A stretch of 27,239 bases of DNA. Source: CAZTYW01 sp964617695. Lineage in GTDB: Bacteria > Chloroflexota > Dehalococcoidia > UBA2247 > RBG-13-53-26. Below, piece after piece: positions 1-7,820 of this stretch. Every line of letters starts with the position of its first letter. The first letter of the stretch is position 1. The translations under genes were made by a program, and so were the position numbers. Location of the stretch: contig CAZTYW010000024.1 of the NCBI GenBank assembly GCA_964617695.1, positions 1 through 27,239 on the forward strand, given 5' to 3'. The notes below the pieces were generated by a model. The model was not told the DNA's origin. It did no database searches and worked only from the letters and a program-made list of their open reading frames with translations.

Positions 1-70
1 ATGGCAGGGCCATCAACATTCTCAGCCCCCTCTTCCTCCACCGCTCTTGCCAGGGGTGCAGCCAAAGCGA

Positions 71-1060
71 TCAGTCAGGGAGCCTGTCTATCCCGAGTTG
101 CCGCAGCCAGCTGTCAATCAACTTGCGGTTTGTCAGGATTTCGCCGGCCGCAGAATAGGGATCGACCTCGCCTTTCTCGACTCTTTCCAGGTAACTGGCC
201 AGTTGCCCGTTACTCTCAATCTGTTTGACTATCTGGCTCATGATTCGGTTCTCAATCGTCCGGAGCAAGTCGGCCCTTCTCTGCCTGGAACGCTTCAAGG
301 CCAACTGGCCGCTCTGTTCCAGGGCCTGACGGTGGAGTTGAATCTGGTCGTATAGCTCACCAGTCCCTATGTCGTTGACCGCTTGCGTGGCGATCACAGG
401 CACCTGCCACCAGGACTGCTTGGGGCTCTGGTGTAGCATACCTTCGATTTCGGCCACCAGGTAGTCCGCACCGGGGCGGTCAGACTTGTTGACCGCGAAG
501 ACGTCGGCAATCTCCATCAGTCCCGCCTTCATGGTCTGGATGCTGTCCCCGGCTTCAGGCACCAGCACTACTACAGTGGTGTCCACCGCCTCCATGATGT
601 CGATCTCGGTCTGCCCTACACCCACCGTCTCCACGAAAATGATGTCCTTGCCAGAGGCGTCCAGAAGCTTGATCACGCTGGAAGCCGTCCTGGGCAGGCC
701 CCCATGGCTACCCCTGGTAGCCATGCTGCGAATGAATACGCCTTCATCAAGATAGTGCTGTTGCATCCGTATTCGGTCGCCCAGAATGGCACCGCCAGAG
801 AAAGGGCTGGTGGGATCGACGGCTATGATTCCAACCTCCAGCCCGTTCGATCTGGCAACGGAAGCCAGCTTGCTTGCCAGCGTACTCTTGCCCCCTCCCG
901 GAGGGCCGGTAACTCCCACGCAAAAAGCCTCCCCAATGTGCGGATAGACTGACTTCATTATTTCAGCCACGTCAGGGCTGTCTCTCTCAACCAGCGTGAT
1001 AAGCCGCGCCAGGGCTTGCTTGTCACCGGATAGCATTTCCCGCACTAACTCAGCCATCAT
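71..1060 (-). CDS. meaB: MeaB/ArgK-family G3E GTPase, chaperone of a B12-dependent acyl-CoA mutase
   Basis: This 329-residue protein belongs to the MeaB/ArgK (MMAA) GTPases, which gate loading of adenosylcobalamin into methylmalonyl-CoA-type mutases and protect the cofactor. The P-loop GPPGGGKST lies at about residues 52-60, a switch-type segment ETVGVGQTE at about 144-152, and the base-specificity motif NKSD at 191-194. The length is normal for the family. There are two adjacent ATG codons; the AAGGAG site sits only 2 nt before the first (1060) and 5 nt before the second (1057), so 1057 may be the true start. It is transcribed away from the mutase genes that start at 1254, sharing a 193-bp divergent intergenic region. 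The neighbourhood supports a dedicated chaperone for these mutase subunits even though their active sites look unusual. The family call is secure; the exact partner is inferred. Confidence 0.95.
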   Translation of the reverse strand: MMAELVREMLSGDKQALARLITLVERDSPDVAEIMKSVYPHIGEAFCVGVTGPPGGGKSTLASKLASVARSNGLEVGIIAVDPTSPFSGGAILGDRIRMQQHYLDEGVFIRSMATRGSHGGLPRTASSVIKLLDASGKDIIFVETVGVGQTEIDIMEAVDTTVVVLVPEAGDSIQTMKAGLMEIADVFAVNKSDRPGADYLVAEIEGMLHQSPKQSWWQVPVIATQAVNDIGTGELYDQIQLHRQALEQSGQLALKRSRQRRADLLRTIENRIMSQIVKQIESNGQLASYLERVEKGEVDPYSAAGEILTNRKLIDSWLRQLGIDRLPD

Positions 1061-1126
1061 TGCTCCTTGTCAGCCCGCCGGTGGCCCGAGCCGAAGCCGC
1101 ACGGCCGAAGATTCAATATCCGTCTT

Positions 1127-1155
1127 TTGCAATGGCAATCTCCTATTGATATTAT
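1127..1155 (+). promoter_or_regulatory. Candidate sigma70 promoter for the mutase genes
   Basis: TTGCAA at 1127-1132 is followed after 17 nt by TATTAT at 1150-1155, a 4/6 and a 5/6 match to sigma70 consensus. It lies in the divergent spacer between meaB and the first mutase subunit and would give a leader of roughly 90 nt before the ATG at 1254. An overlapping TATAAT at 1153-1158 has no good -35 at normal distance. The call rests on sequence match only. Confidence 0.4.
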
Positions 1156-1253
1156 AATAGACGACCCAGCCATCTCAAATCTGGCAGCATCCGCCAGGGG
1201 GTTTGAAGTCAGATTCCGTCAGGTGACAGGAATTTGCTCACGAAGGAGGCTCC

Positions 1254-2855
1254 ATGACCGGCAACAATGGCGACCAGGTATCCACAGCCTCGGGAATTCC
1301 GGTTAAGGACATATACACGCCCGAGGATATCAAGGGCATCGACTACAACAAGGACATCGGCCTTCCAGGACAACCCCCGTACACCCGGGGTGTCTACTCA
1401 ACCATGTATCGAGGCCAATTGTGGACTATAAGACGTCTGACCGGATACAACACTCCGGAGGATACCAACAAGCGCTACCGTGAAGAGTATGAAATGGGCC
1501 AGACAGGCTTCTCCATAGCCCCCGATATTTCCACCGCCGTCGGCATGGACCCTGACGACCCCAGGGTCTCCGCGGATGTCGGTCATGCTGGCGTCCCCAT
1601 CTACTCTGTCGAAGATATGGAAACTGTCTTCGACGGTCTGCCCATTGAGAGATGTGCCACCTTCCTGGCGGACCGGGTAGGCGGGCTTCTAACGCCGGCC
1701 TACTTCCTCATGGCCGAAAAGCGAGGTATTCCGCTCAATCAAGTGAGAGGCACCACCGCCAATGACCTTTGCACCTGGAGTTCAATGGACCTGGCTAACC
1801 AACCCCCGCCAAACGGCTACCTGCGCTATGCCGTGGACCTGATTGAGTGGTGCGCCGAGAATGCACCCCGCTGGTACCCCGTGTCGTTCAACTCGTACAA
1901 CCCGCGGGACAATGGAATCAGCGCGGTGCAGGAGATGGGCATGCTCATGGCCACGGTAATCCAGTACACTGAGGAGGAGAAGCGCCGTGGCAGAGTGCCT
2001 CTTGCGAAGTTCGTGAAGCGGTTCGCCTTCAACATGGCCATGCACAATGACTTCTTCGAGGAGATCGCCAAGTTGCGTGCCACGCGGCGCATGCTGCAAA
2101 AGATTATCAGAGACCGATACGGCATACAGGACCCTGGCTGCGGCCAACTGCGTGTCCACGTCCAGAGCTCAGGTTCCACTCATACCCATCAGGAGCCCCT
2201 CAACAACCTCGTCCGCATCGCCTATCAGGTGATGGCCGGTGTGCTGGGGGGAGCCCAGTCTATACATGCTAACGGGTACGACGAAGCCGTGTGTCTGCCT
2301 ACTGATGAAGCTATGCTGCTGGCTATCAGAACGGAGCAGATTGTGGCTCTGGAGACCAACGTGGCCAACACCGTAGACCCGCTGGGCGGGTCCTACTATA
2401 TTGAGTCCCTGACAAACGAATTGGAGGAGCGCGCCTGGGAATATGTAAAGAAGATCGAGGATATGGGCGGCATGGCCCAGGCCATCGTCTCGGGATGGAT
2501 CCACAAGGAATACAAGACGGCCATAATCGAATATGAACGCAAACTGGCTTCGGGCGAGGTCACCGTTGTCGGTGTCAACAAGTTCCGGCTGGAGAAGGAA
2601 CCCTATCAGGTGCCGATTTTCAGACCCGACCCCAGGTCGCCCGACATCCTGATCGAACGGATGAAACGTCTGAGGCAGACGAGGGACAACGCCAGGGTCG
2701 CCAAGGCGCTGAAGAATCTGGAAGAGGTCGTCCGCAGCGATGAGAACACCGTCCCCGCCACCATGGAAGCGGTGAAGGCACACGCCACCCCAGGAGAGAT
2801 GGCTAAGATCCAACTCGATGTGTACGGACCGTGGACCTACCCGATAGCGGGATAG
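1254..2855 (+). CDS. Methylmalonyl-CoA mutase-like large subunit 1, variant active site
   Basis: This 533-residue protein is the TIM-barrel (substrate) half of a B12-dependent acyl-CoA mutase; the B12 domain is a separate gene downstream. Family hallmarks are RGVYSTMYRGQLWTIRR (about 45-61), the GTTANDL stretch (about 166-172), LGGAQSIHANGYDEA and DPLGGSYYIE. Compared with remembered Propionibacterium methylmalonyl-CoA mutase, Tyr89 is Leu62, the carboxylate-binding Arg207 is Asp179, and the catalytic His244 is Asn216. The 37-residue gap between the last two sites matches the reference exactly. The protein is therefore unlikely to be an ordinary methylmalonyl-CoA mutase; isobutyryl- and 2-hydroxyisobutyryl-CoA mutases change Tyr89 and Arg207 but keep the His. 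The start is fixed by GAAGGAGG just upstream of the ATG. It is closely similar to the second large subunit at 3360. The true substrate is unknown. Confidence 0.85.
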   Translation: MTGNNGDQVSTASGIPVKDIYTPEDIKGIDYNKDIGLPGQPPYTRGVYSTMYRGQLWTIRRLTGYNTPEDTNKRYREEYEMGQTGFSIAPDISTAVGMDPDDPRVSADVGHAGVPIYSVEDMETVFDGLPIERCATFLADRVGGLLTPAYFLMAEKRGIPLNQVRGTTANDLCTWSSMDLANQPPPNGYLRYAVDLIEWCAENAPRWYPVSFNSYNPRDNGISAVQEMGMLMATVIQYTEEEKRRGRVPLAKFVKRFAFNMAMHNDFFEEIAKLRATRRMLQKIIRDRYGIQDPGCGQLRVHVQSSGSTHTHQEPLNNLVRIAYQVMAGVLGGAQSIHANGYDEAVCLPTDEAMLLAIRTEQIVALETNVANTVDPLGGSYYIESLTNELEERAWEYVKKIEDMGGMAQAIVSGWIHKEYKTAIIEYERKLASGEVTVVGVNKFRLEKEPYQVPIFRPDPRSPDILIERMKRLRQTRDNARVAKALKNLEEVVRSDENTVPATMEAVKAHATPGEMAKIQLDVYGPWTYPIAG

Positions 2856-2871
2856 CAAAGGAGAAGGCTCG

Positions 2872-3285
2872 ATGGACGAGAAGCAAGTCAAGATTCTAAT
2901 GGCCAAACCGGGGCTGGAGGGACATTGGCGTGGAATGATCGCCGTCAGCAGTGCCTTGCGAGACGCTGGTTTTGAGGTGATCTACGGCGGCAACATGCTG
3001 CCGCCGGAAATCGGGGCGACTGCGGTGCAGGAAGACGTGGATATTGTCGGGCTCAGCATCCTGTCATCAAACTACATGAGGCTGGTGTCCGAGACCATAA
3101 AGGAACTCAAAGAGCGTGGCAAAGGCGACGTAATGGTTCTCCTCGGGGGGATAATCTACCAGGAGGACTTCCCCGCGCTTAAGGAGATGGGCGTGGTTGG
3201 AATCTTCGTTCCCGGCACACCTCTGGAGGACATAGTCAAATTCGTCCGCCAGCAGGTTTCCCAGGCAGGCCAGACGGTCGGCTAG
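2872..3285 (+). CDS. B12-binding small subunit of acyl-CoA mutase
   Basis: This 137-residue stand-alone cobalamin-binding domain (Rossmann-like) supplies the cofactor to the adjacent mutase large subunits. The base-off/His-on signature is present as E16-x-H18-x-x-G21 in GLEGHWRG; the axial His is kept, but the usual leading Asp (DxHxxG) is Glu. The SxL element (GLSILSS, about residues 60-66) and the LLGG...VPGT nucleotide-tail pocket are also visible. An AAAGGAGAAGG site precedes the ATG, and the gene starts 16 nt after the large subunit 1 stop. Being flanked by two large-subunit genes, it may serve both or complete a mixed complex. Family confidence is high; which large subunit it pairs with is inferred. 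Confidence 0.92.
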   Translation: MDEKQVKILMAKPGLEGHWRGMIAVSSALRDAGFEVIYGGNMLPPEIGATAVQEDVDIVGLSILSSNYMRLVSETIKELKERGKGDVMVLLGGIIYQEDFPALKEMGVVGIFVPGTPLEDIVKFVRQQVSQAGQTVG

Positions 3286-3359
3286 GCACGACCGGGTTGC
3301 GGACTGGCAGACAGCAGCACAGCCCCTCGGGTGATCGTCTTTGAAAGGGAGACTTCGTA

Positions 3360-4955
3360 ATGGGAGATAGCCGGCAGGTCATCTCGGCGTCTGGAATTCC
3401 GGTAAAGGATGTCTACACTCCAGAGGACGTGGCGAACATCGAGTATGACAGAGATTTGGGACTGCCCGGGCAGCCGCCATTCACCCGGGGCGTCTACCCC
3501 ACCATGTACCGTGGTCAGCTATGGACCATCAGACGCTTGAGCGGTTTCAACACCCCCGAGGAGACCAACAAGCTGTACCGTGAAGAATATGAGTTGGGGC
3601 AGACAGGGTTCTCCGTAGCCCCTGACGTGTCCACCGTAGTAGGCATGGACGCCGATGATCCCAGGATCGCCGCGGACATCGGCCATGCCGGCGTGCCAAT
3701 GTCTTCCCTCGAGGACGTTGAGGCAACCTTCGATGGCCTTCCCATAGAGAAGGTGTCAACGTACCTGGCTGACCGCTGCGGCGCCGTGTCAACGGCCATG
3801 TATTTTGTCATGGCTGAGAAGAGAGGCCTGGACCTGAAGGAACTCAGGGGCACCACCGCCAACGACCTGCTTTCCTTTAGCGTCCCCAGCCTGGTGAACC
3901 AGCCACCACCCGAGGCATATTTGAGATATGCGGTGGACTTCATGGAATGGTGCACCCGGTATGCGCCGAAGTGGAACCCGGTCTCTTTCGATTCGTACAA
4001 TGCCCGAGACTGCGGACTCAACGCCGTGCAGGAACTGGGTATGCTGCTGGCCACAGCCATTCAGTATATCGAGGAAGCAAAGCGACGGGGCAATGTGCCC
4101 CTCGACCGATTTGTCAGGCGGGTCTCCTTCGACATGGGCGTACACAACGACTTCTTCGAGGAGATCTGCAAGCTAAGAGCAGCCCGCCGCATGTGGTACA
4201 AGATCATAAGGGACCGGTACGGCATCGAGGACCCGCGTTGTGCACTGTTCCGGGTCCACGTTCAAAGTTCCGGGTCTACACATACCACTCAGGAACCGCT
4301 CAACAACCTCATTCGCATCGCTTTTCAGACGCTGGCCGGTGCCCTTGGCGGTGCCCAGTCGATACACGCCAATGGATACGACGAAGGGATTTGCCTGCCG
4401 ACAGACCAGTCCATGCTCCTCTCTATCCGGACTGAGCAGATTGCCGCCCTGGAGACCAACGTGACCAGCACGATAGACCCCCTCGGCGGCTCCTATTATG
4501 TTGAGTCCCTTACCAATGAACTGGAAGAGCGCGCCTGGGAGTACGTGCAGAAGATCGAAGATATGGGAGGAATGGCAAAGGCCCTGAGTTCGGGATGGGC
4601 CTACAAGGAATACAGCCAGGCCGCCATAGAGCACGAGCGCAGGCTGGCCTCGGGCGAGACCACGGTGGTCGGCGTCAACAAGTTCCGGCTGAAAAGCGAG
4701 CCGCACCAGGTTCCCATATTCAGGTGGGACCCCGAGGCTCCCACCCGCCAGATAGAGAAGCTGAGGAAATACAAGCAGGAGCGCGACCAGTCCAGGGTTG
4801 CCGAGTCGCTGAAGAAGCTCGAGGAGACCACCCGCAGCGGTGGCAACGTTTTCCCCGCGGTAATGACGGCAGTCAGATCCCGGGCAACCCTGGGAGAGAT
4901 ATCTGACGTCCAACTTAAGGTCTACGGAGTGTGGCGTCGCCCCTTCGAGCCCTGA
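3360..4955 (+). CDS. Methylmalonyl-CoA mutase-like large subunit 2, variant active site
   Basis: This 531-residue paralogue of the gene at 1254 aligns with it over its full length with a 2-residue offset at the N-terminus. It carries the same family landmarks (RGVYPTMYRGQLWTIRR, GTTANDL, LGGAQSIHANGYDEG, DPLGGSYYVE). The same key changes recur: Leu60 at the Tyr89 position, Ser177 at the Arg207 position (Asp in paralogue 1) and Asn214 at the catalytic His244 position. The start ATG follows a GAAAGGGAG site. It lies 74 nt after the B12-binding gene with no promoter I recognise, so it is probably in the same operon. Both copies are full length and open, so neither looks like a decaying duplicate. 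A large1-B12-large2 heteromer, or two mutases sharing one B12 subunit, would both fit. Confidence 0.85.
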   Translation: MGDSRQVISASGIPVKDVYTPEDVANIEYDRDLGLPGQPPFTRGVYPTMYRGQLWTIRRLSGFNTPEETNKLYREEYELGQTGFSVAPDVSTVVGMDADDPRIAADIGHAGVPMSSLEDVEATFDGLPIEKVSTYLADRCGAVSTAMYFVMAEKRGLDLKELRGTTANDLLSFSVPSLVNQPPPEAYLRYAVDFMEWCTRYAPKWNPVSFDSYNARDCGLNAVQELGMLLATAIQYIEEAKRRGNVPLDRFVRRVSFDMGVHNDFFEEICKLRAARRMWYKIIRDRYGIEDPRCALFRVHVQSSGSTHTTQEPLNNLIRIAFQTLAGALGGAQSIHANGYDEGICLPTDQSMLLSIRTEQIAALETNVTSTIDPLGGSYYVESLTNELEERAWEYVQKIEDMGGMAKALSSGWAYKEYSQAAIEHERRLASGETTVVGVNKFRLKSEPHQVPIFRWDPEAPTRQIEKLRKYKQERDQSRVAESLKKLEETTRSGGNVFPAVMTAVRSRATLGEISDVQLKVYGVWRRPFEP

Positions 4956-4993
4956 AGGATAGCGATCTGCCCCTTCCCAGGTGCGTGTTGCTG

Positions 4994-5064
4994 GCGGGCC
5001 GCTGAAACAGACGGCGCTAGCTTGCACCGCACGCCCCCCCGCTGATGGGCCGCCGTCTGCCCGC
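4994..5064 (+). terminator. Stem-loop, candidate terminator of the mutase operon
   Basis: CAGACGGCG (5008-5016) pairs perfectly with CGCCGTCTG (5051-5059), and an outer GCGGG (4994-4998) pairs with CCCGC (5060-5064) across a bulge on the left side. It lies 39 nt after the stop of large subunit 2 and just before the next promoter. There is no U-tract, so termination is a guess from position; it could also be a leader or processing structure. Confidence 0.35.
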
Positions 5065-5096
5065 TTGAAATCAGGGGCCGCCGCCCTTGGCCAAAG

Positions 5097-5126
5097 TTGA
5101 CACTCAAAAAGGGCCTATTCTATACT
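5097..5126 (+). promoter_or_regulatory. Strong sigma70-type promoter for the cdh-like operon
   Basis: A perfect TTGACA (5097-5102), an 18-nt spacer and TATACT (5121-5126, 5/6 match) form a near-consensus vegetative promoter. Transcription would begin near 5133, leaving about 430 nt of untranslated leader before the cdhB-like start at 5560. It is the best promoter in the plus-strand carbon cluster and probably drives at least the genes up to the dehydrogenase. Confidence 0.65.
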
Positions 5127-5559
5127 GTACTTGGCGGTCCAACCCGTGTTCGGTTAGGAGAGAAGCAGAGTGCTGTCTGCTCTAAGTGAGTGGTGGACAA
5201 AAAGGGCACCGCGAATTGAATCCAGACCACCATCGAGGCCGGAGTATCCGAGCAGGTTGGACTTCTTCCTACCAGATGCGTCGACATTCTTATGGACTCC
5301 CTAAGGATTCAACCCCCTCGCCCGATTGACCACCGAGTTGCCATTCATGGATATTGTGAACCTGCACAGGCGGCGGAAAGATGACCGTAAGCCAGATCGC
5401 GGGTAGCCAGCCTCCGGAGATACGGGCCTCAGCACCGGAGGAGTCTGGTTGTCTGGGAATCTGCCGCCAACCGCGGCCTGGAGCGGGTGATTCGTTTCAA
5501 CAGCACTATCAGTGCTCAGGTCAAACCCGTTGCGTAGGCCATAGTCAAGGAGGAGATTG

Positions 5560-6033
5560 ATGAGTGTCAAGGACCCATCGTGGATAGCGCAGTACCTTGG
5601 TAGTGGTAAGAGGGTGCTTATCATGGCTGGCGCTCTGTGTGACGAACTCGAATTGGAGGACAAAAGCTTACTGGATTATGTGGCGGACGTCGCAAAGAAG
5701 ACGAAGGCACCGGTGGCTGCCACGGGGAACACCGTCAACGGTCTGAGGGAAAGAGGCATTGAGACCAACAAGGCGTGGGCAGCCGAGGTGGTCAACTTCA
5801 TGCGCTACGACTGGCAGCACCCCATCATGGACAGCAGGCCTGAGGTATTGGTCTTGATGGGCTACAGCCGGACACTGGCCGGCAATCTGGTCTCTGCCGT
5901 TGAGAGAGCCGAGACCGTGGTGCTGGGCAACACCTACGTCCCGGAGGCAACCTACTCTCTTCCCGACACCGATTCTTACAAGGAATGGCAAAAAGAGTTG
6001 ACCGACCTGGTGCAGGCATTGGGAAAGTCCTAG
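5560..6033 (+). CDS. cdhB: CODH/ACS epsilon subunit-like protein (CdhB family)
   Basis: This 157-residue protein resembles the epsilon subunit of archaeal-type CO dehydrogenase/acetyl-CoA synthase, a Rossmann-like protein that binds the alpha subunit and has been suggested to aid electron transfer. Features include an N-terminal GSGKRVLIMAGAL strand-turn, a central ATGNTVNGLRERGIE segment resembling the family's TG...GfxxRGIe region, and EVLVLMGYSRTLAGNLVSAV in the second half. The ATG at 5560 is preceded by AAGGAGG at good distance; an in-frame TTG at 5557 is less likely. It opens the operon that later encodes two alpha-like and two beta-like subunits. Only one epsilon-like gene serves the two alpha-like paralogues. 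The assignment rests on remembered family patterns and context. Confidence 0.75.
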   Translation: MSVKDPSWIAQYLGSGKRVLIMAGALCDELELEDKSLLDYVADVAKKTKAPVAATGNTVNGLRERGIETNKAWAAEVVNFMRYDWQHPIMDSRPEVLVLMGYSRTLAGNLVSAVERAETVVLGNTYVPEATYSLPDTDSYKEWQKELTDLVQALGKS

Positions 6034-6046
6034 TCTAGGGTCTGGA

Positions 6047-6616
6047 ATGGGCGATCAGGTACAGGAACCCAAGAAGAGGGTCAGCGAAGGTGAGTTTCGG
6101 CACTACGTTTTTGACACGTCTGAGCTGCTCGCGGAGGCTCAACGGTTCCTGCAGGGCGTGGGATACGAACTGAAGCCAACCAGGTATATTGGCCTGATTG
6201 AGCCCGATTTCAGGGCCAAGCGCAAGACCGAGGGCGCCAGCTACAAGATTGTGGGAATGGTGCGTGACAGCCTCGATGACGCCATCGAAGCACTCGTCAA
6301 GCTAGCAGCAATGCGGGCCGCCGACCGCGATATCGACTGCATACTGGTCTTGCCCCCGATAAACGAGTACCTGTTGATCGAGTTCCTGATGGAGGAAAAA
6401 GGCCGATGGTACTTCGGTATGAAGGACACCAGGCTTACCGTGTGGTTCTGCAATCCCGATGACCACACGACGATGTGTGTTGTCGGAGCACCGATGGACA
6501 GGGACTTCCAGCAGCACTTTTTCATGAGCAAGATGAGTTTCGACGACTACATGTCTGCAAGGGCCTCGCATCTGATTGCGGAAAGGCTCCTCGCCGAAGA
6601 AGAAGAGGAAGACTGA
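6047..6616 (+). CDS. Conserved-looking protein of unknown function in the cdh-like operon
   Basis: I do not recognise this 189-residue protein. It is soluble-looking, with no signal peptide, membrane helix or cysteine cluster. The middle (about 45-105) has a strand-turn-strand followed by a long helix (DSLDDAIEALVKLAAMRAA) and a strand (CILVLPP), loosely like the core of restriction-endonuclease-fold proteins, but a PD-(D/E)xK triad is not evident. The C-terminus is very acidic (EEEEED). It starts 13 nt after the cdhB-like stop with only a weak ribosome binding site, so it is probably co-translated with it. Position suggests a role tied to the CODH/ACS-like complex, but that is inference from location only. 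Confidence 0.7.
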   Translation: MGDQVQEPKKRVSEGEFRHYVFDTSELLAEAQRFLQGVGYELKPTRYIGLIEPDFRAKRKTEGASYKIVGMVRDSLDDAIEALVKLAAMRAADRDIDCILVLPPINEYLLIEFLMEEKGRWYFGMKDTRLTVWFCNPDDHTTMCVVGAPMDRDFQQHFFMSKMSFDDYMSARASHLIAERLLAEEEEED

Positions 6617-6676
6617 TCCGACAGCATCACCAGAACTCGCCAGGATCATCAATTATTCTTTAACAAGGAGGGAAGA

Positions 6677-7579
6677 ATGGCTAAGAAGCTCGAAGGCAAG
6701 AACGCTTTAGTCACCGGTGCCGGCCGCGGCATAGGCAGGGCCGTAGCCCTGGAGTTGGCCAAGGAGGGCGCAAATGTACTGGTGTGTGACCTGGGCGGAA
6801 CCAGGGCGGGTGAAGGGACGGATGCGTCGCCCGCAGACGCCGTGGTTGAGGAAATCAAGAAGGCCGGTGGGAATGCTGCCGCGGCCTACGAGTCAGTGAC
6901 CGACTTCGCCGCCGCTGAGCGGATGGTGAAGCTATGCGTCGACACGTTCGGCCGTATCGACATCCTGATCAACTGTGCCGGCATACTCCGTGACCGCATG
7001 GTGTTCAACATGTCACAGGAAGAGTGGGATACTGTCATCGCCGTCCACCTCAAGGGCATGTTCAATATGGTCCGTCACGCCTCCCGCCACATGAGGGAGC
7101 AGAAGTGGGGAAGAATAGTCACCACTACCTCTGATGCCTGGAGAGGCAGCCCCGGACAGCCCAACTACAGCGCCGCCAAAGGCGGTATCGTCAGCCTGAC
7201 TCGGACCATTGCCGGGTCGCTCGGGAAGTACAACGTGACTGCAAACGCCATTGCCCCGTTTGCGTCCACACGAATGACGATGGATGAAGAGGTGATAAAC
7301 AGGTTCAAGAACCTTTACGAACAGGGCATGCTGACCGAGGACCAGTATGACGAACTGGCGAACATGCCCGGGCCGGAGTACCTGGCGCCGGTGGTGGCCT
7401 ACCTCTGCACAGAGGAGGCAAAGGTCATAAACGGCAAAGTCATAGGTTGCGGCGGTGGGCGAGTAGCACTGTACTCTGACCCGGTGGAGATAAGGGGCCT
7501 CTACAAGGACCACAAGAAGGACGGACCCTGGACCGTTGATGATCTGATCAAACTCGCACCAAAGACATTGCTGGTTTAG
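6677..7579 (+). CDS. Short-chain dehydrogenase/reductase (SDR), hydroxyacyl-CoA type likely
   Basis: This 300-residue NAD(P)-dependent oxidoreductase of the classical SDR family has the cofactor motif TGAGRGIG at 13-20, the NCAG strand motif near residue 99, and the catalytic Ser152, Tyr164 and Lys168 (YSAAK) at standard spacing. An N-terminal stretch ending in GGTRAGEGTD and an extended C-terminus recall the SDR domain of multifunctional beta-oxidation enzymes (3-hydroxyacyl-CoA dehydrogenases), so an acyl-CoA thioester substrate is plausible. A clear AAGGAGG precedes the ATG. It lies between the cdhB-like/unknown pair and the first ACS-like gene on the same strand. A redox step on a hydroxy/oxo-acyl-CoA would fit alongside the mutase and ACS-like proteins, but substrate specificity cannot be read. 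Confidence 0.9.
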   Translation: MAKKLEGKNALVTGAGRGIGRAVALELAKEGANVLVCDLGGTRAGEGTDASPADAVVEEIKKAGGNAAAAYESVTDFAAAERMVKLCVDTFGRIDILINCAGILRDRMVFNMSQEEWDTVIAVHLKGMFNMVRHASRHMREQKWGRIVTTTSDAWRGSPGQPNYSAAKGGIVSLTRTIAGSLGKYNVTANAIAPFASTRMTMDEEVINRFKNLYEQGMLTEDQYDELANMPGPEYLAPVVAYLCTEEAKVINGKVIGCGGGRVALYSDPVEIRGLYKDHKKDGPWTVDDLIKLAPKTLLV

Positions 7580-7670
7580 CCTTTCGTCCACACATATAGG
7601 GAGAGCGAGCCAAGGTTTGTGTCGCGACGGCGAGTTTCCGCTGAGGCGTATTAGATAGTGGCTGGTTATC

Positions 7671-7704
7671 CCCGTGCTGTCAGCCTGGAAGCTGACACCA
7701 CGGG
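7671..7704 (+). repeat. Near-perfect 34-nt stem-loop between SDR and first ACS-like gene
   Basis: CCCGTG (7671-7676), one unpaired C, and TGTCAGC (7678-7684) pair with GCTGACA (7691-7697), one unpaired C, and CACGGG (7699-7704), leaving a 6-nt loop CTGGAA. The result is a 13-bp stem with a single central C-C mismatch. No T-tract follows on either strand, so it is not a standard intrinsic terminator. It may be an mRNA stabiliser, processing site or attenuator separating the early genes from the ACS/CODH-like modules. Confidence 0.6.
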
Positions 7705-7820
7705 TCTGCAGGTAGTGACGCGTTCGTGGGCGTCAGCGAATCAGGCACCATTCTGGAGTGACAGCTAGTGTTCGATCAGCCAACAGAGGTTGCGGCCAGC
7801 AGATCTAAAAGGAGGTCAAC

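Larger units (their letters stand above)
4956..5559 (+). other. Noncoding region: terminator-like stem, promoter and long leader
   Basis: About 600 nt without a supportable gene lie between the mutase operon and the cdhB-like gene. It contains a long stem-loop (4994-5064), a strong sigma70-like promoter (5097-5126) and then about 430 nt of leader. Within the leader I see a 6-bp hairpin AGCAGA/TCTGCT (5165-5182) and a 7-bp inverted repeat CCTCCGG/CCGGAGG (5411-5417 with 5435-5441). I do not recognise a B12-box or another known riboswitch core. Short open frames here lack ribosome binding sites and family character. Confidence 0.6.

Noticed and set aside
1..70. Possible start of another minus-strand gene after meaB (ATG at 19 with a GAGGGGG site)
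   Set aside because: Only a few codons fit in the window, and two frames look equally open, so no gene can be supported.
2169..2906. Minus-strand open frame inside mutase large subunit 1, with a similar one at 4173-5027 in the paralogue
   Set aside because: Both arise from the codon pattern of the mutase genes; their parallel occurrence follows from paralogy, not from a real antisense gene.
5133..5559. Cobalamin riboswitch upstream of the cdh-like operon
   Set aside because: I looked for the B12-box core in the leader and did not find it.
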